Assembly: GCF_014651635.1 (NCBI RefSeq)
Contig: NZ_BMXG01000016.1
Location: 1-64,000, forward strand
Direction: 5' to 3'
Length of the DNA stretch: 64,000 nt
Source of the DNA: Cerasicoccus arenae
GTDB lineage: Bacteria; Verrucomicrobiota; Verrucomicrobiia; Opitutales; Cerasicoccaceae
Shown here: positions 34,031-42,594 of the stretch, in pieces
Position numbering within the stretch: the stretch's first letter is position 1
How the letters are laid out: the number at the start of each line of letters is the position of its first letter
Notes under the pieces: generated by a model
What the model was told of the DNA's origin: nothing
What the model saw: the letters and a program-made list of their open reading frames with translations, nothing else
The model's database searches: none
Made by a program: the position numbers and the translations under genes

Positions 34031-36922
34031 ATGAAATGCATGAATCCCCTTCGAAGACTGGCCGCTGCGCTCTTAGCCGTTTCCAGTCTCGCCATCACCA
34101 TTCCGTCCGCTCATGCGGACTGGTTCTTCCGCGGCACGCCAAACAATTGGGACGCCGCGCAAATGACCCAAGTCGACGCCACGACCTACGAGACCATTCA
34201 AACCTTCAATGGCGAAGACGCCACCGCACGCTTCAAAATCGACCTCTATGGTGACTGGACGCAGAGCTATCCGGCGCAGGATAACGTAGTCACGGACTTC
34301 AAGACCTACAAGATTTCGATTAACACCAACACACAGGCAATCACCGTCACCGAGTATCCAGCCGTTTGGTATTTTCGCGGCACTCCCAACAGTTGGAACG
34401 CCGCACAAATGACGCATCTCGGCGGAGACATGTTTGAGTATACTGCAACGTTTAACGGCGAGGAGTCACCCGCGCGCTTCCTTATCGATCACTACGCTGA
34501 CTTCTCGGAGCGCTATCCCGCGCAAGACTATAATGTGACCGACAACAAAACCTACCGCATTACGTTCAACCAAGCGACCAAAGACATCACGGCAGAAGAA
34601 GTTTGGCCACCAGACCAGTGGTATTTCCGCGGTACGTCTAATGGCTGGAACAACGCGGAGATGACACGCTTGTCCGCAAACACCTACGAATACATCACCA
34701 CCTTTAACGGTGAGGAATCGCCCGCACGTTTTCTCATCGATCACTACGGCGACTTCTCCGAACGCTACCCTGCGCAGGACTACAATGTAACCGACGACCG
34801 CATTTACCGCATTACCTTTAACAGCGACACTCAGCAGATCACGACTGAGGAGCTGGGCGTCATCGAGCCTTGGTATTTCCGTGGTACGCCAAACGCCTGG
34901 AACACCACTGCGATGACTCACATCGGCAATGGCTTTTACGAATACATCGCGACATTCAACGGCGAGGAATCACCCGCGCGCTTCCTCATCGATCGCTACG
35001 GGGACTTCTCGGAGCGTTATCCAGCACAGGACTACAATGTAGCTGACAATAAAACCTACCGCATCGTGTTCGATGTCGTCACGAAGAATATCGAGGTCAA
35101 TGAGCTCGGCGGCACAAGCGGCGATTTCCGCGAAGAAACCATTTACTTCCTGATGACCACGCGCTTCTTCGACGGCGATACATCAAACAACATGAAGTGC
35201 TGGGACGGTTCGCTCAACCCAGCCTCCGACCCAGCCTGGCGCGGCGACTTCAAGGGACTGATTGAAAAACTCGACTACATCAAGGCACTCGGCTTCACCG
35301 CGATCTGGATTACGCCCGTCGTTAAGAACGCAAGTGGCTATGATTACCACGGCTACCACGCCATCGATCACAAGCAGGTGGACTTCCGCTACGAATCCAA
35401 CGGCGTCACTTACCAAACGCTCATCGATGCAGCACACGCCCGCGGTATGAAAGTCATCCAGGACATCGTCCTGAACCATTCCTGCAACTTCGGAGAAGAA
35501 AATCTCTACCCGTTGTTCGACCGCTCTGAGACCATTGACTTCAATGAAATCGCCGACAATGCGATGACGATTACCGACCCGAACAATGTTCTTCCCGCAG
35601 ACTACCTAACGCTAGTGCCCAACGCACAATACGGCGCCCGCATCGACGCAATGAAGGAGGACGTCAACGATGTAGACTTCATCTACCACCATGAAAAATC
35701 CCTGCAGTGGGAAGGCTACACGGTGCAGACAGCACAGATCGCTGGCGACACGGTAGACCTCAACACGGAGAACCCAACCACCGCGCAATATCTCATCGAT
35801 GCCTACAACCACTACATCGACATGGGCGTGGACGCCTTCCGCGTGGACACCGTGAAACACATCTCGCGCCTCACGTTTAACAACACGTTTATCCCCGCCT
35901 TCAAGGCGCGCGGCGGCGAAGACTTCTATATCTTCGGCGAAGTCGCCACACGCTACCGCCAAGTCTGGAACAGCAACATCCCCGCGATCTCCACGCCGTT
36001 CTACACCTGGGCGGAAACACAGTCTTATCCATGGGGCACGCGTGTGCAAAACGAAGCATCCACCTTCCAACACTGGCAGGACAATGACACCGTCGACAAC
36101 GAACCGACCAGCAACAACCACCAGCTAATCGGCAACGACTACCACACGCCGGATCATTCGCTCAATTCGGGCATGGCAGTGATCGACTTCCCAATGCACT
36201 GGAATTTCCAAAACGCCTACGACGCCTACAATGTCGCGCTTGGCGGGGACCTCTGGTACAACGACGCCACTTACAACGTCACCTACGTCGACTCTCATGA
36301 CTATGCTCCCGACGGTGCGCCGGAGAATCAACGCTTTGCCCAACCACAGGATGTCTGGGCTGAAAACCTGAGCCTCATGTTTACGTTCCGCGGTATTCCC
36401 TGTATTTACTACGGCAGCGAGATTGAATTCCAGAAGGGCCTGGTCATCGACGTCGGCCCCAATTCGCCGCTCTCGCAAACCGGTCGCGCTTACTTCGGGG
36501 ACCACATCGAAGGCAGTGTCACGGTGTCGGACTTTGGGGAATACTCCAACGCCACCGGCGCAATGGCGACCACGCTCAGCCACCCACTCGCGCAACACAT
36601 CCGCCGCTTGAATCAAATCCGACACGCAGTGCCAGCCTTGCAGAAGGGCCAGTATTCAACCGATGGCGTGAGCGGTGGCATGGCGTTCAAACGTCGCTAC
36701 ACCGACGCGAATACCGACAGCTTTGTGCTGGTCGCCGTGAGCGGTGGAGCCACCTTCAATGGCATTCCTAACGGGACCTATGTCGACGCCGTCACTGGCG
36801 ACGTCCAAAACGTAGGCGGCGGCAGTTTGACCGCCAGTGTCAGCGGCAAGGGCAACATGAAGGTCTACGTATTGAACGGCCCCGGCAAGATCGGCAGCGA
36901 CGGAACCTACCTGAAGCCCTAA
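34031..36922 (+). CDS. Alpha-amylase-like GH13 with four N-terminal FRGTPN modules
   Basis: 963 residues, signal peptide to SAHA (about residue 29). Four ~84-residue modules start at Trp31, Trp113, Trp197 and Trp281, all opening W(Y/F)FRGT(P/S)N.W and containing ARF.IDHYGDFSERYPAQDYNV. The catalytic domain starts near residue 366 (EETIYFLMTTRFFDGD) and has all GH13 regions: DIVLNHS, GVDAFRVDTVKH (nucleophile Asp), FYIFGEVA (acid/base Glu) and YVDSHD. A C-terminal beta domain closes it. Exported; probably attacks alpha-1,4 or mixed glucan chains. Its own operator lies just upstream. Confidence 0.92.
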   Translation: MKCMNPLRRLAAALLAVSSLAITIPSAHADWFFRGTPNNWDAAQMTQVDATTYETIQTFNGEDATARFKIDLYGDWTQSYPAQDNVVTDFKTYKISINTNTQAITVTEYPAVWYFRGTPNSWNAAQMTHLGGDMFEYTATFNGEESPARFLIDHYADFSERYPAQDYNVTDNKTYRITFNQATKDITAEEVWPPDQWYFRGTSNGWNNAEMTRLSANTYEYITTFNGEESPARFLIDHYGDFSERYPAQDYNVTDDRIYRITFNSDTQQITTEELGVIEPWYFRGTPNAWNTTAMTHIGNGFYEYIATFNGEESPARFLIDRYGDFSERYPAQDYNVADNKTYRIVFDVVTKNIEVNELGGTSGDFREETIYFLMTTRFFDGDTSNNMKCWDGSLNPASDPAWRGDFKGLIEKLDYIKALGFTAIWITPVVKNASGYDYHGYHAIDHKQVDFRYESNGVTYQTLIDAAHARGMKVIQDIVLNHSCNFGEENLYPLFDRSETIDFNEIADNAMTITDPNNVLPADYLTLVPNAQYGARIDAMKEDVNDVDFIYHHEKSLQWEGYTVQTAQIAGDTVDLNTENPTTAQYLIDAYNHYIDMGVDAFRVDTVKHISRLTFNNTFIPAFKARGGEDFYIFGEVATRYRQVWNSNIPAISTPFYTWAETQSYPWGTRVQNEASTFQHWQDNDTVDNEPTSNNHQLIGNDYHTPDHSLNSGMAVIDFPMHWNFQNAYDAYNVALGGDLWYNDATYNVTYVDSHDYAPDGAPENQRFAQPQDVWAENLSLMFTFRGIPCIYYGSEIEFQKGLVIDVGPNSPLSQTGRAYFGDHIEGSVTVSDFGEYSNATGAMATTLSHPLAQHIRRLNQIRHAVPALQKGQYSTDGVSGGMAFKRRYTDANTDSFVLVAVSGGATFNGIPNGTYVDAVTGDVQNVGGGSLTASVSGKGNMKVYVLNGPGKIGSDGTYLKP
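34121..35110 (+). repeat. Four tandem ~250-bp repeats encoding FRGTPN modules
   Basis: Starts at 34121, 34367, 34619 and 34871. Copies 2 to 4 are nearly identical in the FNGEESPARFLID and DFSERYPAQDYNV parts, also at DNA level, indicating recent duplication; copy 1 is more diverged. Confidence 0.88.
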
Positions 36923-36963
36923 CCGATCAATAGAAGAACATGGCAACTGTCACCCTCAAGTAA

Positions 36964-37122
36964 TTAGACAAACACTACTGCTCAAAAAAAAGAGCCCTCC
37001 ACGCCGTAAAGGGAATCGACCTGCAAATCAAGGACCGCGAGTTCATGGTGCTGGTCGGTTCCGACGGCTGTGGTAGATTCACAATGCTGCGGATTATCGC
37101 CTGTGAACGGTGGCAAGTGTGA
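36964..37122 (+). pseudogene. MalK/UgpC-type sugar ABC ATPase, decayed N-terminal remnant
   Basis: The frame between TAA 36961-36963 and TGA 37120-37122 encodes [20 protein letters not shown] then [16 protein letters not shown]. This matches the start of MsmX/UgpC-type ATPases ([32 protein letters not shown]). The Walker A is ruined: P to D, K to R and S/T to F. No start codon, and the frame ends after the first strand-helix unit. The importer at 14.9-18.0 kb lacks an ATPase, so this may be the ruin of its former partner. Confidence 0.8.
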
Positions 37123-37510
37123 CAGGTGGCGGGCTTGTGGGGCATACACCTTCGCGACATTATTGGCACTAAGCCGACATATGCATCCCCCCCTACGAAC
37201 TACTCAATTCAAGTCGCTAGAAAAAATCATCAATTGAGGCGGTGACCGTGTCCACTTAAACTGAGCCGCTTGCCAAGTTAGTCTGGGCCTTTATTGACCC
37301 GCTCCCAATCTTCATGCCATTGGCAGTGCTAGGATTTTCCGTTTCGATTGGGTGGTTGTAGTCTTGGATGCAGCTTGCTGGGCGCATGTGGCCGGAGGCC
37401 GATATCCCAGTTGTTAGGCCTTTGTTCAAAGCAATTTAACTGCCACCTCACACTGTGCGTCTTATACCTATTCAATACGTGCGTCTGCCGTGGCAGACTT
37501 GCAGGCACTA
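37123..37510. other. Non-coding gap
   Basis: About 390 bp after the ATPase remnant. No convincing gene or known element was found; the low density of long frames suggests decayed sequence. It contains a C7 run at 37186-37192. Confidence 0.4.
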
Positions 37511-37540
37511 AAAAACACGGGCGTCCCCCAACGCCCGTGC
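37511..37540 (-). terminator. Intrinsic terminator of the PEP-CTERM gene
   Basis: Stem CACGGGCGT (37516-37524) / ACGCCCGTG (37531-37539) with a 6-base loop; read on the minus strand it is followed by a T run (plus-strand A run at 37510-37515). It lies about 40 bp past the stop of the gene at 37579. Confidence 0.88.
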
Positions 37541-37578
37541 TTAATAAACCGCATCAATTAAGATGTGACTTGAATTGC

Positions 37579-38358
37579 CTACTTGGCCTTCATAGAGCGA
37601 CGGCGAAGCATGCAAAGTAATACAGCACCACCCAAAATGCCGGCATAGGCGCTTGGCTCAGGAATGACGGTCAGGGTGTTCAACTGAGTGATATTGTCGT
37701 AATAAAGTGTATTGTCATCCGCGCCAAAGGAGCGCACAAGGAACGAAGTCGCTAGCTTACTTCCACTATGGGAGTAGACCCCAGCATCAATCAATGAGGA
37801 CGTAACGGTATCATAAAAGTAAAGTGAAGTTTCACCAGCCTGCAAAGTGAGGCCTGTTCCATCGACCACTTCCGGGCCATCCGAACCATTGTGAACGATG
37901 TAGGCGGTATAATGCCGATCCTGTTCCAGTGTTGGCAGCGAGCCAGACACCGGCGACGTATTGTCCAGTGTGGTAAGGACACCGTTGTCAATACTCCAAG
38001 CCGCATATGCATTGCTGTTTACGTCACCTTGCCCCAAACCAAAACGCGTGGGTCCCGTTTGCGCTGTAGTGGGCTCGTACATATCAAAACTGTATGTCAT
38101 AAGCGTGGAGACGGAATTGACGCGTGAAAATGAAGAGCCACCATCCAGAAACGCGAACTGATTGGGCGAGCCAAAGGGAGTCGCTGTCGTCTGATCAGCA
38201 ATGCCAAAGTCCAAATATAGCTTTGGGCTGCTGCTTACGTCCTGATCATTGCCCAGCGGATATGATTCCATGTCGTCATAGAATATGACTGCGCCGTTGG
38301 CTGAAGAAACGGTTAGGCCTGTAAATAGTGCTAAGAATGTGGTGCTAAGAATTTTCAT
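37579..38358 (-). CDS. PEP-CTERM secreted protein
   Basis: 259 residues. Signal peptide (MKILSTTFLALFTGLTVSSA) and a lectin-like beta-sandwich body (VIFYDDMESYPLGNDQDVSS, TTLDNTSPVSGSLPTLEQD). The C-terminus VIPEPSAYAGILGGAVLLCM plus RRR is a PEP-CTERM signal. Divergent from the second LacI gene and near a GH128-like enzyme, so it may bind the same polysaccharide at the cell surface. Confidence 0.9.
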   Translation of the reverse strand: MKILSTTFLALFTGLTVSSANGAVIFYDDMESYPLGNDQDVSSSPKLYLDFGIADQTTATPFGSPNQFAFLDGGSSFSRVNSVSTLMTYSFDMYEPTTAQTGPTRFGLGQGDVNSNAYAAWSIDNGVLTTLDNTSPVSGSLPTLEQDRHYTAYIVHNGSDGPEVVDGTGLTLQAGETSLYFYDTVTSSLIDAGVYSHSGSKLATSFLVRSFGADDNTLYYDNITQLNTLTVIPEPSAYAGILGGAVLLCMLRRRSMKAK

Positions 38359-38434
38359 AAGGGTATGTGCTAAGGGTTTTGCTTTAATACAGGGCTAGTT
38401 TTTCAAGATATCGCTCACCTCGCAATACTGACGC

Positions 38435-38452
38435 TTTTAAACGCGTTGAAAT
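38435..38452. promoter_or_regulatory. Putative operator of the second LacI regulator
   Basis: TTTTAAACGCGTTGAAAT is an imperfect palindrome with the central CG common in LacI-family sites. It lies between the divergent PEP-CTERM gene and lacI-like gene. A half-site-like CGTTGAAAT recurs at 39716-39724, before the GH128-like gene. Confidence 0.5.
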
Positions 38453-38494
38453 TTCTGGCGTATACTGCTGGAATGTCTATATTTGAAGCTAGAA

Positions 38495-39562
38495 ATGGCG
38501 CAATCCCCCCCTCCCCCCACTCTGCGCGAATTAGCAAAAATTCTAAAAATAAGCGCAGCCACAGTCTCACTCGCTCTGAGAAACGACCCTCGTGTCGCAG
38601 CCGCCACCCGCCACCGCGTAGTCGTCGCTGCCCAGAAATATGGCTATCGGATAAATCCGGCTATTGCTTCACTAATGTCACAAGTTCGGTCAACACGACG
38701 AGTCGCCTACCAAGAAACCATTGGCTGGCTCAATTTCTGGGACCAGCGAGACATTTACCAAAAAACCGGCGTCGAGTTCCAACGTTACATGTGGGAAGGC
38801 GCTCGAAAGCGCGCCGAAGAATTTGGCTACACCTTGGACAGCATTTGGATGCAGGAAGAGCAAATGACCCAGCGCCGGGCAACAGATATCCTGAGCGCAC
38901 GTGGCATTCGCGGCATTCTCATTCCACCATTGCCGGAATCAGCCGCTCTGCCCGACATCCACTGGCCTGCCTTCAGCGCAATCACCATGAGCTACACCAT
39001 GGCGAATCCACACTTGGATCGCGTTGTCCCGAACCACTTTAACAACACACAAATCATCCTACAGACCTTGCAGTCCAAGGGCTACCGGCGGCTCGGATTG
39101 ATGATCCCTCATGGCTACGATGAACGCACCGGCAACCGCTGCATGGCTGCCTATGCATTGATGCAACAATCTTTGCCTGTCAAAGACCGCATTCCCGCCC
39201 TGCAATGTCATCCAAGCAATATTGAGGCACCCAGCATCGCCTGGTTAAACCAATATAAACCCGACGCGGTGATCACCATGGGCACTCTCAAGCATGTCAA
39301 ACAGGTCGAAGGCGTTAACAAGAGGTATTTGCAAAGGCTAGGACTAGCTCTGATGAGCAATGCCGCCAGTGACGCAGGGTGGTGCGGAATCAACGAAAAC
39401 CCATTCATCATTGGCTCAACCGCAGTCGAGCAGTTGGCATTTAAATTACAAAGCAATCAAATCGGTTTGCCGAACCACCCCAAGCTCATCGAGATCGAAG
39501 GCACTTGGGAGGAAGGCTGCTCTGCACCACCCATCAGGCAGAAACAAAATTTTAAAAGGTGA
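38495..39562 (+). CDS. LacI-family transcription regulator, second copy
   Basis: About 355 residues from ATG 38495. Helix-turn-helix LRELAKILKISAATVSLALR, then the sensor domain (GIRGILIPPLPES, LGLMIPHGYDERTGNR). The recognition helix is close to that of the 18816 regulator (both ATVSLALRNDPR), so the two may share part of their targets. C7 and C6 tracts lie just after the start codon (38505-38517). It likely controls the PEP-CTERM and GH128-like genes on either side. Confidence 0.93.
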   Translation: MAQSPPPPTLRELAKILKISAATVSLALRNDPRVAAATRHRVVVAAQKYGYRINPAIASLMSQVRSTRRVAYQETIGWLNFWDQRDIYQKTGVEFQRYMWEGARKRAEEFGYTLDSIWMQEEQMTQRRATDILSARGIRGILIPPLPESAALPDIHWPAFSAITMSYTMANPHLDRVVPNHFNNTQIILQTLQSKGYRRLGLMIPHGYDERTGNRCMAAYALMQQSLPVKDRIPALQCHPSNIEAPSIAWLNQYKPDAVITMGTLKHVKQVEGVNKRYLQRLGLALMSNAASDAGWCGINENPFIIGSTAVEQLAFKLQSNQIGLPNHPKLIEIEGTWEEGCSAPPIRQKQNFKR

Positions 39563-39750
39563 CCTAATCCCAAATTCAAACTGCCACAGCGGCATTGATT
39601 GATCGACTCCGGCTTTTCAAACCAAATTCGCCTCATTTCGTTGCATTAAATTGCATTTTAAATTGACGTCTACAGCCTTCTACTAAAAGATACGATTTAG
39701 CAAACATAGCTTTAGCGTTGAAATCGCGCCCCCTCCTCCCCCCCCATTGT

Positions 39751-41016
39751 ATGCTCACCGCAATCCCTTCCTCATCGCGACTCCTAGTGCTCGGCTTGGC
39801 CTTTGTGACTCTACTGACAGCTCACATGCGCGCCGATGACGACGTGCGCATCGTCGACTGCGATAAGCCAGTCAAAAGCACGAAGCGCGGTGTTTGCCTG
39901 AATAAGATCAGTGCCGCAGATTTCATGGCGCTATCACCGTCAGTCAGTTGGTGGTATAACTGGCACTTCACCGAAGACCTACCCGACCCCAAAGAGGCCA
40001 AAATGACGTTTTACCCCATGATTTGGGGCGACCGCCCCGATAGCCTCAAAGGACTGGATGATTATCTCGACGACCACGACGTGCCCTATGTCCTCGCTAT
40101 CAATGAACCCAATTTGAAAGGCCAAGCCTTCATCACGCCCAAGGAGACTGCGGCTTTATATGAAAAAATAGAGCGCATTGCCAAGCGCCACGGCGCAACC
40201 GTTGTCGGGCCCAACATGGCGCTGGGTTCAGCGGACGGCGACAGCATCACCGCCTTCGATCCGGTCGAACGCAAGAAAATCACCTACACTTTTCAAAATC
40301 CCTTCCTCAACGCCTTTTACCACTATGTGGGTGAGAACGACGACGCGCCGGTGGGCTCGCACTCCTATGGCAATTTTGGTGAGCTGAGCTGGCTCGTGCA
40401 AATGATGTACGACACCTACCAGCGCCCAATCTGGGTCACCGAGTTCGCTGAATGGAACGCTGGCAGCGCCGCCGCTGAACGCGATTACCTGATCCAATCT
40501 GTCGACCTGATGGAGCGCCTGCCCTTCGTGCAAGGCTACGCTTGGTTCAAAGACCGGGTGGACAGCAACGGGAAACTCAGCTTGCTTGGCGGGAATGGCC
40601 AGCTAACCGAACTCGGGAAAACCTACGTCAACATGCCAGTGCACGATCCCAATGTTTATTATCGCCTCCCAGGGCGCCTGCAGGCCGAGTCTTATCGCGA
40701 GGCGAAGGAGCCGAAGATTGCGTCCACCTCCGATGAGGACGGCTTCTTGGAAATGGTCTGCTCGGGCGGCGACGCCACGCTGACCTACAACGTGCATGTT
40801 GAGCAGGAAAAACGATTCAACGTCACCGTCCGCATGTTCTCGAAAACGGGCACGAAGGTTGAGATATTCCAAGACGGAAAAGTCGCGGCTGAGGTCGAAA
40901 ACCACGGTAGCGGCTGGTCGAGCGAATCAACCACGATCAACCTTCCAGCCGGCAATCACATCCTCGGTGTGCGCTGCTCCGCCCCCGTGAAGCTCAACTG
41001 GATCGAGTTCCAGTAA
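39751..41016 (+). CDS. GH128-like beta-1,3-glucanase with C-terminal CBM6/35-like module
   Basis: About 421 residues from ATG 39751, with a signal peptide (LLVLGLAFVTLLTAHMRA). The catalytic core reads WWYNWHFTEDLPD, MTFYPMIWG, LAINEPNLKGQ (acid/base Glu in NEPN), GSHSYGNF and IWVTEFAEWN (nucleophile Glu), the pattern of GH128/Asl1-like enzymes. After residue ~320 a ~110-residue beta module (GRLQAESYREAKE...GNHILGVRC, NWIEF) resembles CBM6/35. Likely substrate is a beta-1,3-glucan such as laminarin or curdlan; not proven. Poor SD at either candidate start (TTG 39718 or ATG 39751). Confidence 0.82.
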   Translation: MLTAIPSSSRLLVLGLAFVTLLTAHMRADDDVRIVDCDKPVKSTKRGVCLNKISAADFMALSPSVSWWYNWHFTEDLPDPKEAKMTFYPMIWGDRPDSLKGLDDYLDDHDVPYVLAINEPNLKGQAFITPKETAALYEKIERIAKRHGATVVGPNMALGSADGDSITAFDPVERKKITYTFQNPFLNAFYHYVGENDDAPVGSHSYGNFGELSWLVQMMYDTYQRPIWVTEFAEWNAGSAAAERDYLIQSVDLMERLPFVQGYAWFKDRVDSNGKLSLLGGNGQLTELGKTYVNMPVHDPNVYYRLPGRLQAESYREAKEPKIASTSDEDGFLEMVCSGGDATLTYNVHVEQEKRFNVTVRMFSKTGTKVEIFQDGKVAAEVENHGSGWSSESTTINLPAGNHILGVRCSAPVKLNWIEFQ

Positions 41017-41037
41017 ACAAACGGAGAGGCGCAGCCG

Positions 41038-42342
41038 TTAAGGTTCATACACCGGCTCGCCTTCGGTCTTGCCGATGATGACCGCCGCACAGGTGTCGCT
41101 GAAGACGTTCACGCTTGTGCGGCACATGTCCAGCGCACGGTCGACCACCCAGACCAAACCAATGTATTCCGTGGGGATGCCCAGCACGCCCATGATCAGG
41201 AAGATCGCCACAATGCTTGCCGAGGGCACGCCCGCCACGCCAATGGAGGTCGTCAGCGCCAAGATCACCACCATGATCTGCTGGCTCAATGTCAGCGGTA
41301 TAAAGCTCGGGTCAATCACCGCCATGACCTGCGTCACGAAGATCACCACCACGCATTCATACAGCGCCGTGCCGTCCATATTAACCGTGGCCCCGAGCGG
41401 CAAGGTAAAGCTGGCGGTGCGCTGAGAGACCTTAGCCTCCTGCTCCACCGTTTCCATCGTCAACGGCAGCGTACCCGCCGAACTCGCCGTGGAAAACGCT
41501 GTGAGCAGCGGGTCGGACATCTTCTTCAAATGCGTCCACGGATTAACCTTAAAGAAGGCCAGCACTCCGCAAAGCGCGACGACGTGCAAGATCAAGCCCA
41601 GTACCACCGTAAGCGTAAACTTTGCCAACGGGCCGACCAAATCCAAGCCTAGCTCCACTAAACGTGGCGTGACCAATGCAAAAACACCAATCGGCGCGAA
41701 TTTTAAAATCAAATCAGTCACACTGATCATGACCTTGCTCACGCCCTCCCAGAAATTCACTTGCGTGTCACGCCAGTTCTTATCCAGACGGCTAATGAAA
41801 AATCCGAACAGTACACTGAAAGTAATGAGCCCCAGCAACTGGCCGTTGTTACTCGCGTTCGCAATGATGTTCTCAGGAAACATTCGCAGGAACACATCCC
41901 AGATGTCCTGCGCACTCTTCCCCGCAACTTTGGACTCGATGATCTCGCCAGCGCCAGCGGCTTGCGCGTTGGCCTCCATCCGAGCAGCCACATCTGGGGC
42001 CACCGTGCCTGGCGAAATCACGTTGACCAGCACGAGGCCAATCGTCACCGCAACCGCGCCGCTGCACACATAATAGGCCAGTGTTTTGAAACCCATGCGT
42101 CGAAAATCATTGCCGCCAGTCAAGCCAGCCATCGCCGAAATGATCGAGCTACCCACCAGTGGCACGATGATCATCTTCAACGCGTTCATGAACAGCTTGC
42201 CCAGGAAACCACAAGCCCCAAGCACGTTCTCACCCAGCGCGCCGTCTAGACCGCCAGTTGACTTAATAACAAACGCCGTGAGGGCCGACAGCACCAGCGC
42301 AATCAGGATTTGCCAGTGCAGTTTCCACTTAAGAGGGTTCAT
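41038..42342 (-). CDS. Dicarboxylate/amino acid:cation symporter (DAACS family)
   Basis: 434 residues with eight transmembrane helices and two re-entrant loops. Family signatures are TAFSTASSAGTLPLTMETVE (the Ser-rich hairpin HP1), GATVNMDGTALYE (TM7), IGVAGVPSASIVAI (HP2) and VDRALDMCRTSVNVFSD (TM8 with the substrate-carboxyl Asp/Arg region). It takes up glutamate/aspartate or C4-dicarboxylates with Na or H; specificity cannot be read. Converges with the GH128-like gene. Confidence 0.95.
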   Translation of the reverse strand: MNPLKWKLHWQILIALVLSALTAFVIKSTGGLDGALGENVLGACGFLGKLFMNALKMIIVPLVGSSIISAMAGLTGGNDFRRMGFKTLAYYVCSGAVAVTIGLVLVNVISPGTVAPDVAARMEANAQAAGAGEIIESKVAGKSAQDIWDVFLRMFPENIIANASNNGQLLGLITFSVLFGFFISRLDKNWRDTQVNFWEGVSKVMISVTDLILKFAPIGVFALVTPRLVELGLDLVGPLAKFTLTVVLGLILHVVALCGVLAFFKVNPWTHLKKMSDPLLTAFSTASSAGTLPLTMETVEQEAKVSQRTASFTLPLGATVNMDGTALYECVVVIFVTQVMAVIDPSFIPLTLSQQIMVVILALTTSIGVAGVPSASIVAIFLIMGVLGIPTEYIGLVWVVDRALDMCRTSVNVFSDTCAAVIIGKTEGEPVYEP

Positions 42343-42372
42343 TAGCGCGCTTTGAGGGTTCGTAAACCGGGG

Positions 42373-42594
42373 TTAATTAACAGGGCATTCGATCGATGGT
42401 TGCGCTTGGCCAAGGCCACAAGGCCGCATGTGGAATAGGCCATCATCAACCGGCAATGCCGCATTTGCTGTATGAACGGTATGCACCGCATGTACGGTCA
42501 CGCCATCGCTTGTGGAAGTCGAAGAGCAGCCCACTGCAAACATGAAAAAGAGTAACGCCAGCGCGTAAGCTTTGTATCGCAAAGTTCGTATCAT
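42373..42594 (-). CDS. Small lipoprotein
   Basis: 73 residues. The ATG at 42594 overlaps the stop of the upstream acidic-protein gene (TGATG), so translation is coupled. The lipobox is FMFAVGCSS, giving a lipidated Cys; the mature ~50 residues have three more Cys or His-rich bits (VHAVHTVHTANAAL, FHMRPCGLG). Function unknown. Confidence 0.7.
   Translation of the reverse strand: MIRTLRYKAYALALLFFMFAVGCSSTSTSDGVTVHAVHTVHTANAALPVDDGLFHMRPCGLGQAQPSIECPVN

Noticed and set aside
34121-35110. Regular ~250-bp repeats as a possible CRISPR array
   Set aside because: The repeats are coding, in frame and far longer than CRISPR units.
35612-36121. 169-codon minus-strand frame opposite the alpha-amylase-like gene
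   Set aside because: Antisense shadow of the GH13 catalytic region; no domain recognised.
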